The notes under the pieces were generated by a model. The model made no database searches and was not told the DNA's origin. It saw only the letters and a program-made list of their open reading frames with translations. The translations under genes and the position numbers were made by a program. Shown here piece after piece: positions 35,679 through 44,652 of a DNA stretch of 64,000 bases (positions are counted from its first letter, which is position 1; each line of letters opens with the position of its first letter). The stretch is from Paenibacillus phytorum (GTDB lineage: Bacteria > Bacillota > Bacilli > Paenibacillales > NBRC-103111), in the NCBI RefSeq assembly GCF_013141715.1, contig NZ_WHOA01000085.1, positions 124,001 through 188,000 of the forward strand, read 5' to 3'.

Positions 35679-36581
35679 TTAAAACAATCGTTGCCCAGGG
35701 AACAAAGTATATAACTTCTCCAATTCATGAGCCGGCAACCCTACCCCATCGCAATAACTCGCATTTAAGCGCAAAGAACGAGTAGAAGTCGTCCCCATCA
35801 ATGTAACCGCAATGTCGGGACATGTTAGGCTGAATCGAAGCGCCGGCTCCACCAAACCTTTCTGATCGCTTTTTCGCAAAAATTGCAGCTGCACCATTCT
35901 CCGGTTCGCTTCTTCCAGCAAAGCCGCATTATTCTGTAAAAAGGGGGCCGGCTGATCTGCCAATATGCCCATCGCCAGTGGACTGCCATGAATAACGCCA
36001 ATATTCTTTTCTTTCGCGAGCGGCAGCAGTTCGTCCTTAGCCGTGTAATCAACCAATGTATACTTAGCGTAAGTTTGAATCGTATCCACCAAATCCTCTT
36101 TGAGGAAGGGCATCAACAGCTCAAGTTTGCCAGCATTCACACCTATCGCTCTTACTTTTCCTTGTTCCTTTAGTTTAAGAAAGGCAGGCAGTGTCTCATT
36201 CACCGCCTCTTCATACGTCGTTTGCTCCAACTCGTGCATTTGAATCAGATCAATATAGTCCGTTTGCAGTCTATTCAAGCTATCTTCCACTGACTTTATC
36301 GTATTTTCATAAGAGTAGGGGTCCCCCCGCATAACTGCCTTCGTCGCCAAAATCACTTGATCCCGTTTGCCCTTGAGCGCCTGCCCAATTCTTCGCTCAC
36401 TTTCCCCTCGGCCATATAAAGGCGCCGTATCGATAAAATTGATACCGGCATCCAAGGCCCCATCTATCACACGAGTCACGTCCTCATCGGTCGTCGCACC
36501 AAAATCGCCGCCGAGCGGAGCGCCGCCCAGACCGATCTTCGACACCCTGAAGCCTGTTTTCCCCAAGATCGCGTATTCCAT
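35679..36581 (-). CDS. aldo/keto reductase, aldose 1-dehydrogenase-like, copy 1
   Basis: 300 residues. The catalytic tetrad is present: Asp51 and Tyr56 in FIDTAPLYGRGESERRIG, Lys81 in LATKAVMRG, His116 in IQMHE. The start GKTGFRVSKIGLGGAPLGG resembles L-fucose / D-threo-aldose 1-dehydrogenases, which oxidise 6-deoxyhexoses to lactones with NAD(P)+. Such activity fits the RhaM-like and lactonase genes nearby, but AKR substrate prediction is weak. It follows the broken Gfo/Idh/MocA gene by 33 bases. A paralogue lies at 56017-56928. Confidence 0.85.
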   Translation of the reverse strand: MEYAILGKTGFRVSKIGLGGAPLGGDFGATTDEDVTRVIDGALDAGINFIDTAPLYGRGESERRIGQALKGKRDQVILATKAVMRGDPYSYENTIKSVEDSLNRLQTDYIDLIQMHELEQTTYEEAVNETLPAFLKLKEQGKVRAIGVNAGKLELLMPFLKEDLVDTIQTYAKYTLVDYTAKDELLPLAKEKNIGVIHGSPLAMGILADQPAPFLQNNAALLEEANRRMVQLQFLRKSDQKGLVEPALRFSLTCPDIAVTLMGTTSTRSLRLNASYCDGVGLPAHELEKLYTLFPGQRLF

Positions 36582-36614
36582 CGTTTCTCCCGCCTCTTTT
36601 TGTAAAATACAACG

Positions 36615-37612
36615 CTAAATGTCAACCGGCTTCCCGGTTTTCACAGATTCCAAGGCCGCTTGAATCATCCTAATTACTGGATGAAAAGCAAAAATATTCA
36701 AAATGAACTTTCGTCCATTCTGAAAGGAGTCTACATATTCCTTAACGATACCTGCACGAAATTCAAAATCAACCAACTCGCAAGGTGAAAGAACTTCCTC
36801 CTGCCCCTCACGATTGATGAATCTTAATGTACCGTCACAAAGCAGCAGCGTCCCTTCCGAGCCATCGATTTGAAACTCTCCGAGCCACGAAGTAACCTCG
36901 CCGCCGCCATGAGCGGCCCACGTTGCATAATAGTTGAGCTGAAGTCCCTCTTGGCCTTGTGCAATCAGCGATACCACCGAAGGTGACTGCTCCACTGACC
37001 AGGATGGCAGCAATGAGGTCGCATATACCTGATTGAAGCGATCGGCTCCGAGCAAGTAATGGAGCACACCGAGATGATGATAAGTTAAATCCTCCAGTAT
37101 GACATGCTCGTATGCGTTCATCCATGACGCTTGGATTTTAGGCCGCTGACATCTCCATACGATCTGCCCAAGCTTGCCGAGGCGCCCACTTTGAATGACC
37201 AGCTTGGCTTTCTCTACAATCTTATCGAATCTATAAGACTCTCAAATCGCAACCTGTCTGCCGGTCGATCGGCAGAGAGCCGACAGTGTCGCCCCGTCTT
37301 CCCAGGAACGAGGTCTGAATTTTTCAAGAAACACATCGTAACCGCATTCCAGAACCGTTCTAATCGTATCCGGACACGTTTTTTCGTGTGGCGGAGTCAC
37401 CATGGTCACGAGATCAGGACGAAGTAATTGCATGCGCTCGGGATATCCTCAAACTGCGGCAAACTGGCAAAATGAGAATCCAATTCACGAGAATCCAATT
37501 CACGATACATATCGGTTACACCTATGATCTGCACATCAGGGCAAGAAACCCAGTGCGAAAGCCATTGATCCTGCAATCCGATGCAAAAAACTCGGAGTGG
37601 TCGATTTCTCAT
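36615..37612 (-). pseudogene. Gfo/Idh/MocA oxidoreductase broken by a frameshift and an internal stop
   Basis: Three pieces in order make one oxidoreductase of about 330 residues: MRNRPLRVFCIGLQDQW from 37612; then, after a frameshift near 37430, LRPDLVTMVTPPHEKT and CGYDVFLEK with the family's EK(P) loop; then an in-frame TGA at 37242-37244 inside RQVAI-stop-ESYRFDK; and the rest from 37241 to 36615 (EDLTYHHLGVLHYLLG). The N-terminal piece also holds a 15-bp tandem duplication (37478-37507, GAATCCAATTCACGA twice). It lies just after the shared regulatory module. An intact distant relative is at 60514-61782. Confidence 0.85.
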
Positions 37613-37652
37613 ACGGTCTCTAACCCCCTTTCACTTCATACTGCTACTGCTC

Positions 37653-37751
37653 TTGCATTATTATCCCGTTAAATCAACACATTTTACTACTGTAATAAAC
37701 GGAAAACACTATACTTTTCCTCCATACAATGAGGAAAAGACTGTGTTTTTA
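37653..37751 (-). promoter_or_regulatory. shared promoter/operator module, copy A (upstream of the broken oxidoreductase operon)
   Basis: Read on the plus strand: TTACTACTGTAATAAA, then GAAAACACTATACTTTTC (37702-37719), TCCATACAATGAG, then GAAAAGACTGTGTTTTT (from 37734). The same arrangement occurs at 42465-42570 and 48132-48240. It sits 41 bases upstream of the oxidoreductase start and most likely drives that operon (oxidoreductase, AKR, GH88, RhaM-like, two barrel genes). The two GAAAA-N-TTTTC inverted repeats start 32 bases apart. Confidence 0.7.
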
Positions 37752-37778
37752 CGTGGAGGCACCACGAATAATGAAAAC

Positions 37779-37810
37779 GCCAGATACAAGTCGAATGACT
37801 CGTATCTGGC
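37779..37810 (-). terminator. intrinsic terminator after the beta-helix protein gene
   Basis: GCCAGATAC-A-AGTC pairs with GACT-CGTATCTGGC around GAAT, followed on the minus strand by GTTTTC. It lies past the residual AYFDDVSIQ coding tail. Confidence 0.75.
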
Positions 37811-37830
37811 AGCAGCATTTTCTTGCTTAT

Positions 37831-37869
37831 TTATTGAATACTGACATCATCGAAGTATGCCGCGGGTTC
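37831..37869 (-). pseudogene. residual LamG-type coding tail downstream of the beta-helix gene
   Basis: Twelve codons ending in AYFDDVSIQ-stop, with no start. The peptide is almost the same as AYFDDVTIQ-stop at the end of the remnant at 30171, and both are followed by a strong terminator. It shows that a gene with a LamG C-terminus once ended here and was replaced by the present gene with its FIMAH-like end at 37885. Confidence 0.6.
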
Positions 37870-37884
37870 TCATCTATTTCTGCT

Positions 37885-40800
37885 CTACTTGCTGATCTGA
37901 TTCATAAGGTAGGCGATATCGCTTAACAGCAAATCCGCAAATTCCGCGTTGATCTTTTTGCCGGATTGCGCTTGCACCTCATGTTCCAGGGCGTTCAATC
38001 CATTCAACACATTCGTGCTGTCGCTTTGCTGGTTTTGGACTGCATCAACTTTTGCAAGCAGGCTGTTCAATATGCCATGATTCGTTATCCATCCTTGGCT
38101 GCTGGCTGCTTGAAGTACTTCGTCCAGGTGATGGATATCCATCGTCACCTTCAGCACGTATTGCTGTACCGTGATGTTGCCGGCATTGTCTTTGGCGGTA
38201 ACGATAATCGGATGATCTCCGATGGCTAACGATAATGGCGCCGCGGCAATGGGCTGATTCACGACTGCACCATCCAGCTTCACTTCCGTTCCGGCGACGC
38301 CGCTTAAGGCATCATTGATCACAAACGGAATGTTCACTGCATCCGAATGGTACACGATAATCGTCTCTGCGGATTGATACACGGATGTCGTTACCGTTGT
38401 TTGAACGACGGGAGACGTCAGATCGATTCTCACCGTCGCCTGTTTGACAGCTTCCTGACCTCCTGACGAATTGATGCTGTAATACTTAATGATATGGATG
38501 CCTTCCTGATCGACGGTAACCGTATTGCCTTCTACAAACTCGCTATCGTCCACGCTGTAGAACGTGCGCATATTGCTGTTCAACCCATTCGTTACAGTCA
38601 AATGAACAGTCTGCGCAGTGTTCTGCCAAGCCGGATTCGCATCATCCGTCGTAAGTGGTATAAGACTCGTTATATCTGTAATAAAAACATTATCAAAATT
38701 ACCTGTACTTTTTACACTATTTGCAAAGAAATCTCCCAGTGCAATCGTATTAAAAGAAGTAATGGTGCTGGAAGCCGCTACCCATGTATTATCGATGTAT
38801 ATATCCACATGGGTATTGGATGAATAATCAAACGCCAGCGTATGCCAGCCTTTTGTACGATGAACACTGGATGTTGCCCATGTTCCTGTACCTAGCGTAT
38901 ACGAGTAATACTGTACTGAATTGTCTGTATTTACTCCCATACCATACATTTTGCTTAGCGTCGATAAATTTGCAGTTCCACTATTATCCACATGTGCGAT
39001 GATGTTGTTGGATTCAGACAAGTTGTCATAGAAATCTACACTGGCAACTTTGTTCAACGCACCAAATGTTTTGTAGATTGCACTCTGATCAGCACTTCCA
39101 TCCAGTTGAAAGCTGCGTGTGCCTTCCTTATAAATGGTTCCGTCCAGTTGCGTCGGGTTACCAAGTCCCCATGTCCAGTTGAGCGGGTTCCATGTTGGAT
39201 CTTCAAAACCATCCTTATAAATGTAGGGTGCCGGATAAGCAGGGGTTGTACTCTCTGCCAAACCAAACTCATCCACATAACCGGTCAATCCGCCACCACC
39301 TGCTTTTTTTGCATAGATGGTCACACTGGTATCGCTTGGTCCTGTAGTAAAGGAAAAGTTGCTAGGACGGCTTGTTACACCCTTAGTAAAGGTAGTAGTA
39401 GTAATCTTATTTGACACTGTACCATTGACAAGCCCGCTAGCTCCTAGCTCAATGTAATCCGTAGCTGGATCAACTGTAGAATCAAACAATGTAAAATCAG
39501 CAAAATAGCAATTCAGAGGAACCGTTGTATTCGTATTAGAAAAAACTAAATAAACGTCTTGAGTCCCTGATACGGCTGATAATGGTATGGCATTTCTATA
39601 ATACCATTGGCCTTTTTGTCCCGCTGTGTCATCGGAAAGAGGATCCGTCGCAACTAGAGTACCCCCGTTCATGGGGTCACCAATGTACATCTCAATCTTG
39701 CCGGTACCGGAAGCAGCAACTGTAGCAAAATTCACTTTGTCGTATAAGCTCGCTCCGAAATCAACACCTGTAAATTTCAGGGTAGTTTTCGTTCCTGGAA
39801 TCATGTAACCACTCATTGAGCGATAATTAACAGGAGTAACAGGATCACTTCCGGAAGCCATAGTGGTTGCTGCAACATGTTTTCCCAGTACTTTACCCCA
39901 AACACTTACATTGTAGGTGGTGTTTGGTTTCAAACCTGTAACCGTCTGAGCAATACCATCACCTTCGTTCAAGGCAACACCATAAATCCCGTTTCTTATC
40001 AAACCGCTGGCTCTGAAATCCCATCCATTATGTACTACGATTTCTGGCGTATTCGTTTTAGTCCAACCGTTCAGATCACCGAAAGGAAAACCGGCATTTT
40101 TCAGCAACTGTTTATAAGGAATATCGTTTAGCTTGAAAGTCGGGTTGATGTTTGCTGCATTGTCAAAATTGTGTCCCGCTTTCCATGGCACGCCGGGTTG
40201 AACCGCACCCCTTACAGGTGCAGCGGAAGTAAATCCGTCGGTAACACCGGGAATCACGACACTTCGTTGACTGTCTGGGTTTTTAAGTGCAAAATTTTTG
40301 TTGACTGGGTCTACAAACATATTTTGAATATTGGCGTCTGTATCTAAGGTATTGAGTACTTCATATGCACCGTTTGGAGCTGCAGTTTGAAACCCAGCAT
40401 TTTCCATGATATTGCCCATAAGAACGGTTCCATAAGCACCGATTCCATCGGCGGCAGCATCACCCCAATGTCCAAAAGCCTTATCAGTAGTGTTGTATAC
40501 TGTATTATTTAACAAAATCATCCGTTCATTGGCTGTGTTAATTAGCATACCTACCTTAACATTCCAGACAATGTTGTTATAAACCGCGGCATCAAAACTC
40601 AAGTTATCAAAATAAATTCCTTCACCCGACAGAGTATCATGCACGGTATTGTGGTGAATCTCTGAACTGCCAAAATCGCTGTTCACAACATAAAGAATAC
40701 CACCGTCAAAGGAAATCTTCATAACGTCATAGATGTCGTTATACGAAATAACAGTGCTTGTGAAACTGCCACCTATGGCAGCACGACCTCCCAGATGTAT

Positions 40801-42129
40801 ACTATTCTGGCTAATCAGATGATTGTACCCATTAACATTGATCCCATCAGCATAGAGTCCATAACGGTTAAAATCGTGAATGTCATTGTTAATCACATTG
40901 TTGTCGTGGCCTTTGACAATGATTCCAAAGCCAAACATATTTTTAATTTCACTATCACGAATCGTATTGTGGTCACCATCCAATACAAAACCAGATACAA
41001 ATCCCGACAACGGTGTATCAACAGCAAAAGGCTTGTTGTAGGAATCCACCATTTCAACGGTAGCACCTTTGAACATGTTGTTACTGGAATTTGCAAAGTT
41101 GACACCAGCAGCCCGTACATTAATCCCGCTGATGGTAATTCCTTTACGACCGGCTAAGTCAAAAGCAAACTCTCGTTTCTTGGCCTCAATCTTACCGGTA
41201 TTTGGATCTGCTCCATTGGGAACAGCAACATACAATTTTTGATTCGCAACGTCCTTATACCATGCGGCTACTCCCGGTACGCCAGCTACGCCAGTAATCG
41301 GATTTGCCACATCATAAAGCAGCGCCTGATAGGAATTTGTGAGGTATAGACCAAACCCGGGAGATGCGGATTTGGGAAGGTAACCGGTGGTGTAAGGCCA
41401 CTCAAAATTCAAAGTAGTGCTACTGCCTGTAACCTTTCCAGTATAGATGACGAACCCATTGGCTGCTGATGCAACAATCAGAGCATCTTTCCAAGCATCT
41501 GTTGTAGTATTAGGCAATGGATTTGCAGCGGCAAGGGCGATATTGTTCATCTGCAGATTGGCTCCCCCGTTGCTTATCGTACCGTTAATAGCCGCTGTCG
41601 ATGAAAATTTGGCATACTTTGTTTTGTTAAACATCATACTGTCAGGAATATTGGGCCATCTAGCTTGACTTAGCGATGTATCATTTCCCGCAGCATCCGT
41701 GTAATAGACAATGTTGCCATAACCGTTCTGGTAATCCCACAGCATAGGTGCCGAATAGATACCAGCATCTGCTGTGGGCGTCCATCCAGTGACCAAATCA
41801 CCTCCGGACACGGTTACTTTGTCACCATTGTAGTTCTGAAACGTCACCCCATCACTTTTAGGTGTGACTGTTTCACGGTAAACACCGGCCATAATTTTGA
41901 CTTTGTCGCCAGAAACCGCAATATCGGCAGCTTTTTGGATCGTCTTAAAAGCTGTCGATGCGGACTGACCATTGTTAGCGTCGTTCCCATTCGTACCATC
42001 AACGTAGAAGTTTGTTGCCGTCGATGCAAACGCTTTCGCCGGTATCGATAAAATTGGTGTGCAAATCATTAGCAACGCTAATACCAGGGAAATCCATTTG
42101 TACGTCTTAATTCCACTTGATTTAAGCAT
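37885..42129 (-). CDS. secreted 1414-residue beta-helix polysaccharide-active protein with LamG and FIMAH-like domains
   Basis: Signal peptide about 1-36 (WISLVLALLMICTPILSIPAKAFA). Residues about 38-620 form a right-handed parallel beta-helix: a DGTNGNDANNGQSASTAFKTIQKAAD start, then many short coils such as NVINNDIHDFNRYGLYADG and SEIHHNTVHDT, as in pectate-lyase-like and GH-type beta-helix enzymes. Then a CBM-like sandwich (about 690-900), a LamG-like sandwich (about 990-1150, WHTLAFDYSSNTHVDIYID), Ig-like repeats (about 1160-1330), and a C-terminal helical FIMAH-like domain (about 1335-1414). It probably cuts or holds the polysaccharide outside the cell. Preceded by a 335-base leader with the shared operator at its far end and a cre-like site. 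Confidence 0.8.
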   Translation of the reverse strand: MLKSSGIKTYKWISLVLALLMICTPILSIPAKAFASTATNFYVDGTNGNDANNGQSASTAFKTIQKAADIAVSGDKVKIMAGVYRETVTPKSDGVTFQNYNGDKVTVSGGDLVTGWTPTADAGIYSAPMLWDYQNGYGNIVYYTDAAGNDTSLSQARWPNIPDSMMFNKTKYAKFSSTAAINGTISNGGANLQMNNIALAAANPLPNTTTDAWKDALIVASAANGFVIYTGKVTGSSTTLNFEWPYTTGYLPKSASPGFGLYLTNSYQALLYDVANPITGVAGVPGVAAWYKDVANQKLYVAVPNGADPNTGKIEAKKREFAFDLAGRKGITISGINVRAAGVNFANSSNNMFKGATVEMVDSYNKPFAVDTPLSGFVSGFVLDGDHNTIRDSEIKNMFGFGIIVKGHDNNVINNDIHDFNRYGLYADGINVNGYNHLISQNSIHLGGRAAIGGSFTSTVISYNDIYDVMKISFDGGILYVVNSDFGSSEIHHNTVHDTLSGEGIYFDNLSFDAAVYNNIVWNVKVGMLINTANERMILLNNTVYNTTDKAFGHWGDAAADGIGAYGTVLMGNIMENAGFQTAAPNGAYEVLNTLDTDANIQNMFVDPVNKNFALKNPDSQRSVVIPGVTDGFTSAAPVRGAVQPGVPWKAGHNFDNAANINPTFKLNDIPYKQLLKNAGFPFGDLNGWTKTNTPEIVVHNGWDFRASGLIRNGIYGVALNEGDGIAQTVTGLKPNTTYNVSVWGKVLGKHVAATTMASGSDPVTPVNYRSMSGYMIPGTKTTLKFTGVDFGASLYDKVNFATVAASGTGKIEMYIGDPMNGGTLVATDPLSDDTAGQKGQWYYRNAIPLSAVSGTQDVYLVFSNTNTTVPLNCYFADFTLFDSTVDPATDYIELGASGLVNGTVSNKITTTTFTKGVTSRPSNFSFTTGPSDTSVTIYAKKAGGGGLTGYVDEFGLAESTTPAYPAPYIYKDGFEDPTWNPLNWTWGLGNPTQLDGTIYKEGTRSFQLDGSADQSAIYKTFGALNKVASVDFYDNLSESNNIIAHVDNSGTANLSTLSKMYGMGVNTDNSVQYYSYTLGTGTWATSSVHRTKGWHTLAFDYSSNTHVDIYIDNTWVAASSTITSFNTIALGDFFANSVKSTGNFDNVFITDITSLIPLTTDDANPAWQNTAQTVHLTVTNGLNSNMRTFYSVDDSEFVEGNTVTVDQEGIHIIKYYSINSSGGQEAVKQATVRIDLTSPVVQTTVTTSVYQSAETIIVYHSDAVNIPFVINDALSGVAGTEVKLDGAVVNQPIAAAPLSLAIGDHPIIVTAKDNAGNITVQQYVLKVTMDIHHLDEVLQAASSQGWITNHGILNSLLAKVDAVQNQQSDSTNVLNGLNALEHEVQAQSGKKINAEFADLLLSDIAYLMNQISK

Positions 42130-42198
42130 TTTATTACCTCCTATGTGTAATTCATCCTTGACGATCGTGCTCTAACTTCTTTTTTGGAAATCAGTCAT

Positions 42199-42214
42199 TT
42201 GTAAGCGTTATCAA
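42199..42214 (-). promoter_or_regulatory. candidate CcpA (cre) site in the leader of the beta-helix gene
   Basis: Minus strand TTGATAACGCTTACAA, one mismatch to the cre consensus, 70 bases upstream of the start codon. Between the operator module and the start, a cre here would allow repression by a transcriptional roadblock. Confidence 0.4.
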
Positions 42215-42297
42215 TGTTTGAAAAAATATAATCAGAGTTTGCTGACAGATTCTTGTCTCCAAAACTTTTGTATTCTAGATGCTGTATGCGATAGGCT

Positions 42298-42329
42298 GCC
42301 CGTGAGGCTGCAGCTGCAGCCTCACGGGC
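42298..42329. repeat. 32-bp perfect palindrome in the beta-helix gene leader
   Basis: GCCCGTGAGGCTGCAG followed immediately by its exact reverse complement, with no spacer. There is no T-run on either side, so it is not an ordinary terminator. It lies inside the 542-base gap 42130-42671, which otherwise holds the cre-like site, the shared operator module and a terminator; no gene is seen in it. Confidence 0.8.
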
Positions 42330-42464
42330 AAACCTGAACTGCCGGAGTAACTATCCCCGTTGATTCGTGATCTCAAACCGGAATTGACTTTCCATACTTG
42401 CGCTGACGCTTTGCGATTACACACCCGTTGCAGCCTTTACTTCCCTCCTTGCGGCGTTTAATCG

Positions 42465-42570
42465 TCGTTGTATGCCCTTATTATTGGGGGAAAACTGTAC
42501 AAATAACTACTGTAATAAATGAAAAACACTCCACTTTTCTCCCGTACAATCCCGAAAACACTGTATTTTC
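42465..42570 (-). promoter_or_regulatory. shared promoter/operator module, copy B (upstream of the beta-helix gene)
   Basis: Plus-strand order: GTTGTATGCCCTTATTATT, TTTGTACAG on the opposite strand, ACTACTGTAATAAAT, GAAAAACACTCCACTTTTC (42521-42539), CCGTACAATCCC, GAAAACACTGTATTTTC (42554-42570). Very close to copy C (48132-48240) over ~105 bases, though the DNA on both sides is unrelated. The two inverted repeats start 33 bases apart, about three helical turns. Confidence 0.75.
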
Positions 42571-42583
42571 AACTAAACATGAA

Positions 42584-42662
42584 AAAAGAAAAGCTTTCCG
42601 GGCACTTATACATTGGCCAGCTTCCGGGGCGCACCATATTGCTCGCAAGCCTGGAAAGCGAG
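42584..42662 (-). terminator. terminator after the heparinase-like gene
   Basis: Minus strand GCTTTCC pairs with GGAAAGC over a long branched loop, followed by TTTTCTTTTTT; further pairing inside the loop is likely. It lies 10 bases past the stop. Confidence 0.6.
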
Positions 42663-42671
42663 ACGCCGAAT

Positions 42672-44543
42672 TCAAACAATTTCGAAACGAAACTCAGAGG
42701 CTATCTCCGGTTTCAGATTTTTACAGTTCAACAACACACGATAAAACAGATGGCTTACATGGTAATGATTAACTACCGTTATAGTCTCCACGTCCGCATT
42801 CCACACCTCCGGATCGTAGTTCAACATCACAGGGCCCATCTGAAGTCGTCCTGAACCTGCCTCTTGGGGCAACCTACTGCTGATGAACACTTCCTGGAAG
42901 GATGCGGGCACCTGGGAAAAGGCCGCCATATCTGAGATGACTAACTGAGGAATCTCATTCTTGGATCGGCTCCATACAAATTTACGAGTGAAACGTTTCA
43001 ATGAGGCGCAATCATAAGCTTTTGTTAGATCCAGCAGGACCTCAACTTCATTTTCTGATATTTCGCTGAACAGAATTTCCGACCGGTACGATTTTCCAAA
43101 CCCTTGTCTGCAACCGTCTACGATGGGGACGGAATGACCATGAGAGCCTGCATTGATCAACTCATACCGATACTTAGGTTGAAAATACTGTTTGGTATAG
43201 ACACCAATGCCGGTGTCTGCCAGTACATTCTCGCCATCCACATGGATTATAAAATGCCCCAAATCATTATGGTTGTGTGGCTCTTCATTATATCCGCCTT
43301 TGGCAGCAAAGGCATACGTGCGTCCTTCCGCATAGCTGACTTTGGAAATCACCCACTGATTCCCGGTGAAAATTTGTTCCCGAATCCCTTGCTGATTTCC
43401 TTCAGAAACCAGCCGGTCCGGTGACCATAGCATGAGTCTGGAGGCATCGAGCCAACTGCACGCAGACGGGTCCAACCAATAGGCATCGGAGGGCAGTTGA
43501 AGTGCAGGCACATAGCTTTGCAAGCGATGAAGGAGTCCTGTACTCATCCGAACTTCGTCGGCTGAATCCGAGAAATTGACCACTTTGCCGCCGGACAACA
43601 TACACAATTGAGGGAATTGCGATATGCTTCCTACCTTGGCATCCTCAAGGAGCGAGATTCGTCCCATTGTACGCTCTTTCAACAATTCAGCGAAATAAAC
43701 AAAATGAGAGAAGCCGTAATGCCAGTACGCCGGTCCTTCCGGGGTCGCCCCTTGCTCATCAAAGCCTGACAAGTAATTTCGGAGTACGCCAAGCACACGC
43801 CAGATCATGCCTGCAAGTTTCTCGCTATCTTCGATCATGTAAATCGCCGCGGCTCCAATACTGGACGAGCAGACTGCAGGCCAATTATTGGTTTTCAGCT
43901 CCCAGTTTTGAGGAAGGGGGCTATTGAAATAAACTTGAAAGATGCGCCGGTCGATCTCTTCCTTCACGCGATGGACGACCCACGGGTGCAATCGATCCCC
44001 CAGCAAATGGACGATTTCTGCGAGGCTAAATGCGATCGCAGCAGCGTTCAGATCCACGGTTTCGCGAGGCGGGACAGGCTGGTCCCATATGCCGTTCGGA
44101 TAATCGTTATGATAAAGCCCTACATGAGCAGGCAGCACCCATGTATATTCATTACATATACCCCAAATGGCATTTTCCAAACCCGTCTTCCATTCCGGTC
44201 TGTTCTCGGTTATTGCAAGCATGCTGAATGCGTTGAGCCCAGCATAATATTGATTTAGCTTCGTCTGATAAATTCCTCTGTCGCCCGAATCGCCAAAAAG
44301 GGTAAATTCGGAGAAAAGCGGCGGACTAGCCGGATTTTCCATTACTTGTCTTGCCTGTTCCTCTTGCTTTAACCAATAAGATTGATATCTGGCATTTTCC
44401 CTTGCCCTCTTCCAACGTTCGGGAGAGCTTGCTTCCGCGAAGAGGGAATAGGACTCGTGCTTCGTATCTTCCAAAGCATTCTTCAGTTGCCGAAGCGTCA
44501 ATTGATTTAACACGTTAGTAACCCCCATATCAAGGAAATACAT
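42672..44543 (-). CDS. heparinase II/III-family polysaccharide lyase-like protein
   Basis: Up to 623 residues. In-frame starts at 44543, 44528 or a GTG near 44513 (after ATGGGGGT) are all possible; the last has the best ribosome binding site. N-terminal helical barrel with GLYHNDYPNGIWD and EGPAYWHYGFSHFVYFAELL near 290; C-terminal sandwich with NEEPHNHNDLGHFIIHVDGENVLADTG near 430, the heparinase II/III block holding the conserved His/Asn-Asp. No signal peptide, so it probably cuts imported oligosaccharides to unsaturated products for GH88. It is directly downstream of the ABC transporter genes on the same strand. Confidence 0.8.
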   Translation of the reverse strand: MYFLDMGVTNVLNQLTLRQLKNALEDTKHESYSLFAEASSPERWKRARENARYQSYWLKQEEQARQVMENPASPPLFSEFTLFGDSGDRGIYQTKLNQYYAGLNAFSMLAITENRPEWKTGLENAIWGICNEYTWVLPAHVGLYHNDYPNGIWDQPVPPRETVDLNAAAIAFSLAEIVHLLGDRLHPWVVHRVKEEIDRRIFQVYFNSPLPQNWELKTNNWPAVCSSSIGAAAIYMIEDSEKLAGMIWRVLGVLRNYLSGFDEQGATPEGPAYWHYGFSHFVYFAELLKERTMGRISLLEDAKVGSISQFPQLCMLSGGKVVNFSDSADEVRMSTGLLHRLQSYVPALQLPSDAYWLDPSACSWLDASRLMLWSPDRLVSEGNQQGIREQIFTGNQWVISKVSYAEGRTYAFAAKGGYNEEPHNHNDLGHFIIHVDGENVLADTGIGVYTKQYFQPKYRYELINAGSHGHSVPIVDGCRQGFGKSYRSEILFSEISENEVEVLLDLTKAYDCASLKRFTRKFVWSRSKNEIPQLVISDMAAFSQVPASFQEVFISSRLPQEAGSGRLQMGPVMLNYDPEVWNADVETITVVNHYHVSHLFYRVLLNCKNLKPEIASEFRFEIV

Positions 44544-44583
44544 TAAATAATAGATGCGGATCAGACTGTTCTCCTATAAAATG

Positions 44584-44641
44584 AATCATGCTTACGGCAG
44601 CATAAGCTGTCTGATCACCGTAAGCATGATTCTTCAATTAT
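44584..44641 (-). terminator. hairpin after the solute-binding protein gene
   Basis: AATCATGCTTACGG (44584-44597) pairs with CCGTAAGCATGATT (44628-44641), then CATTTTAT on the minus strand. It may reduce read-through from the transporter into the heparinase-like gene. Confidence 0.7.
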
Positions 44642-44652
44642 GCATGAATGTT

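Noticed and set aside
42244-42296. Riboswitch in the beta-helix gene leader
   Set aside because: No recognisable riboswitch core was seen; the only strong structure is the simple palindrome at 42298-42329.
42347-42391. Short leader peptide MESQFRFEITNQRG in front of the beta-helix gene
   Set aside because: It resembles the end of the heparinase-like protein (SEFRFEIV) only over a few residues and lacks a ribosome binding site, so it is not supported as a gene or a clear remnant.
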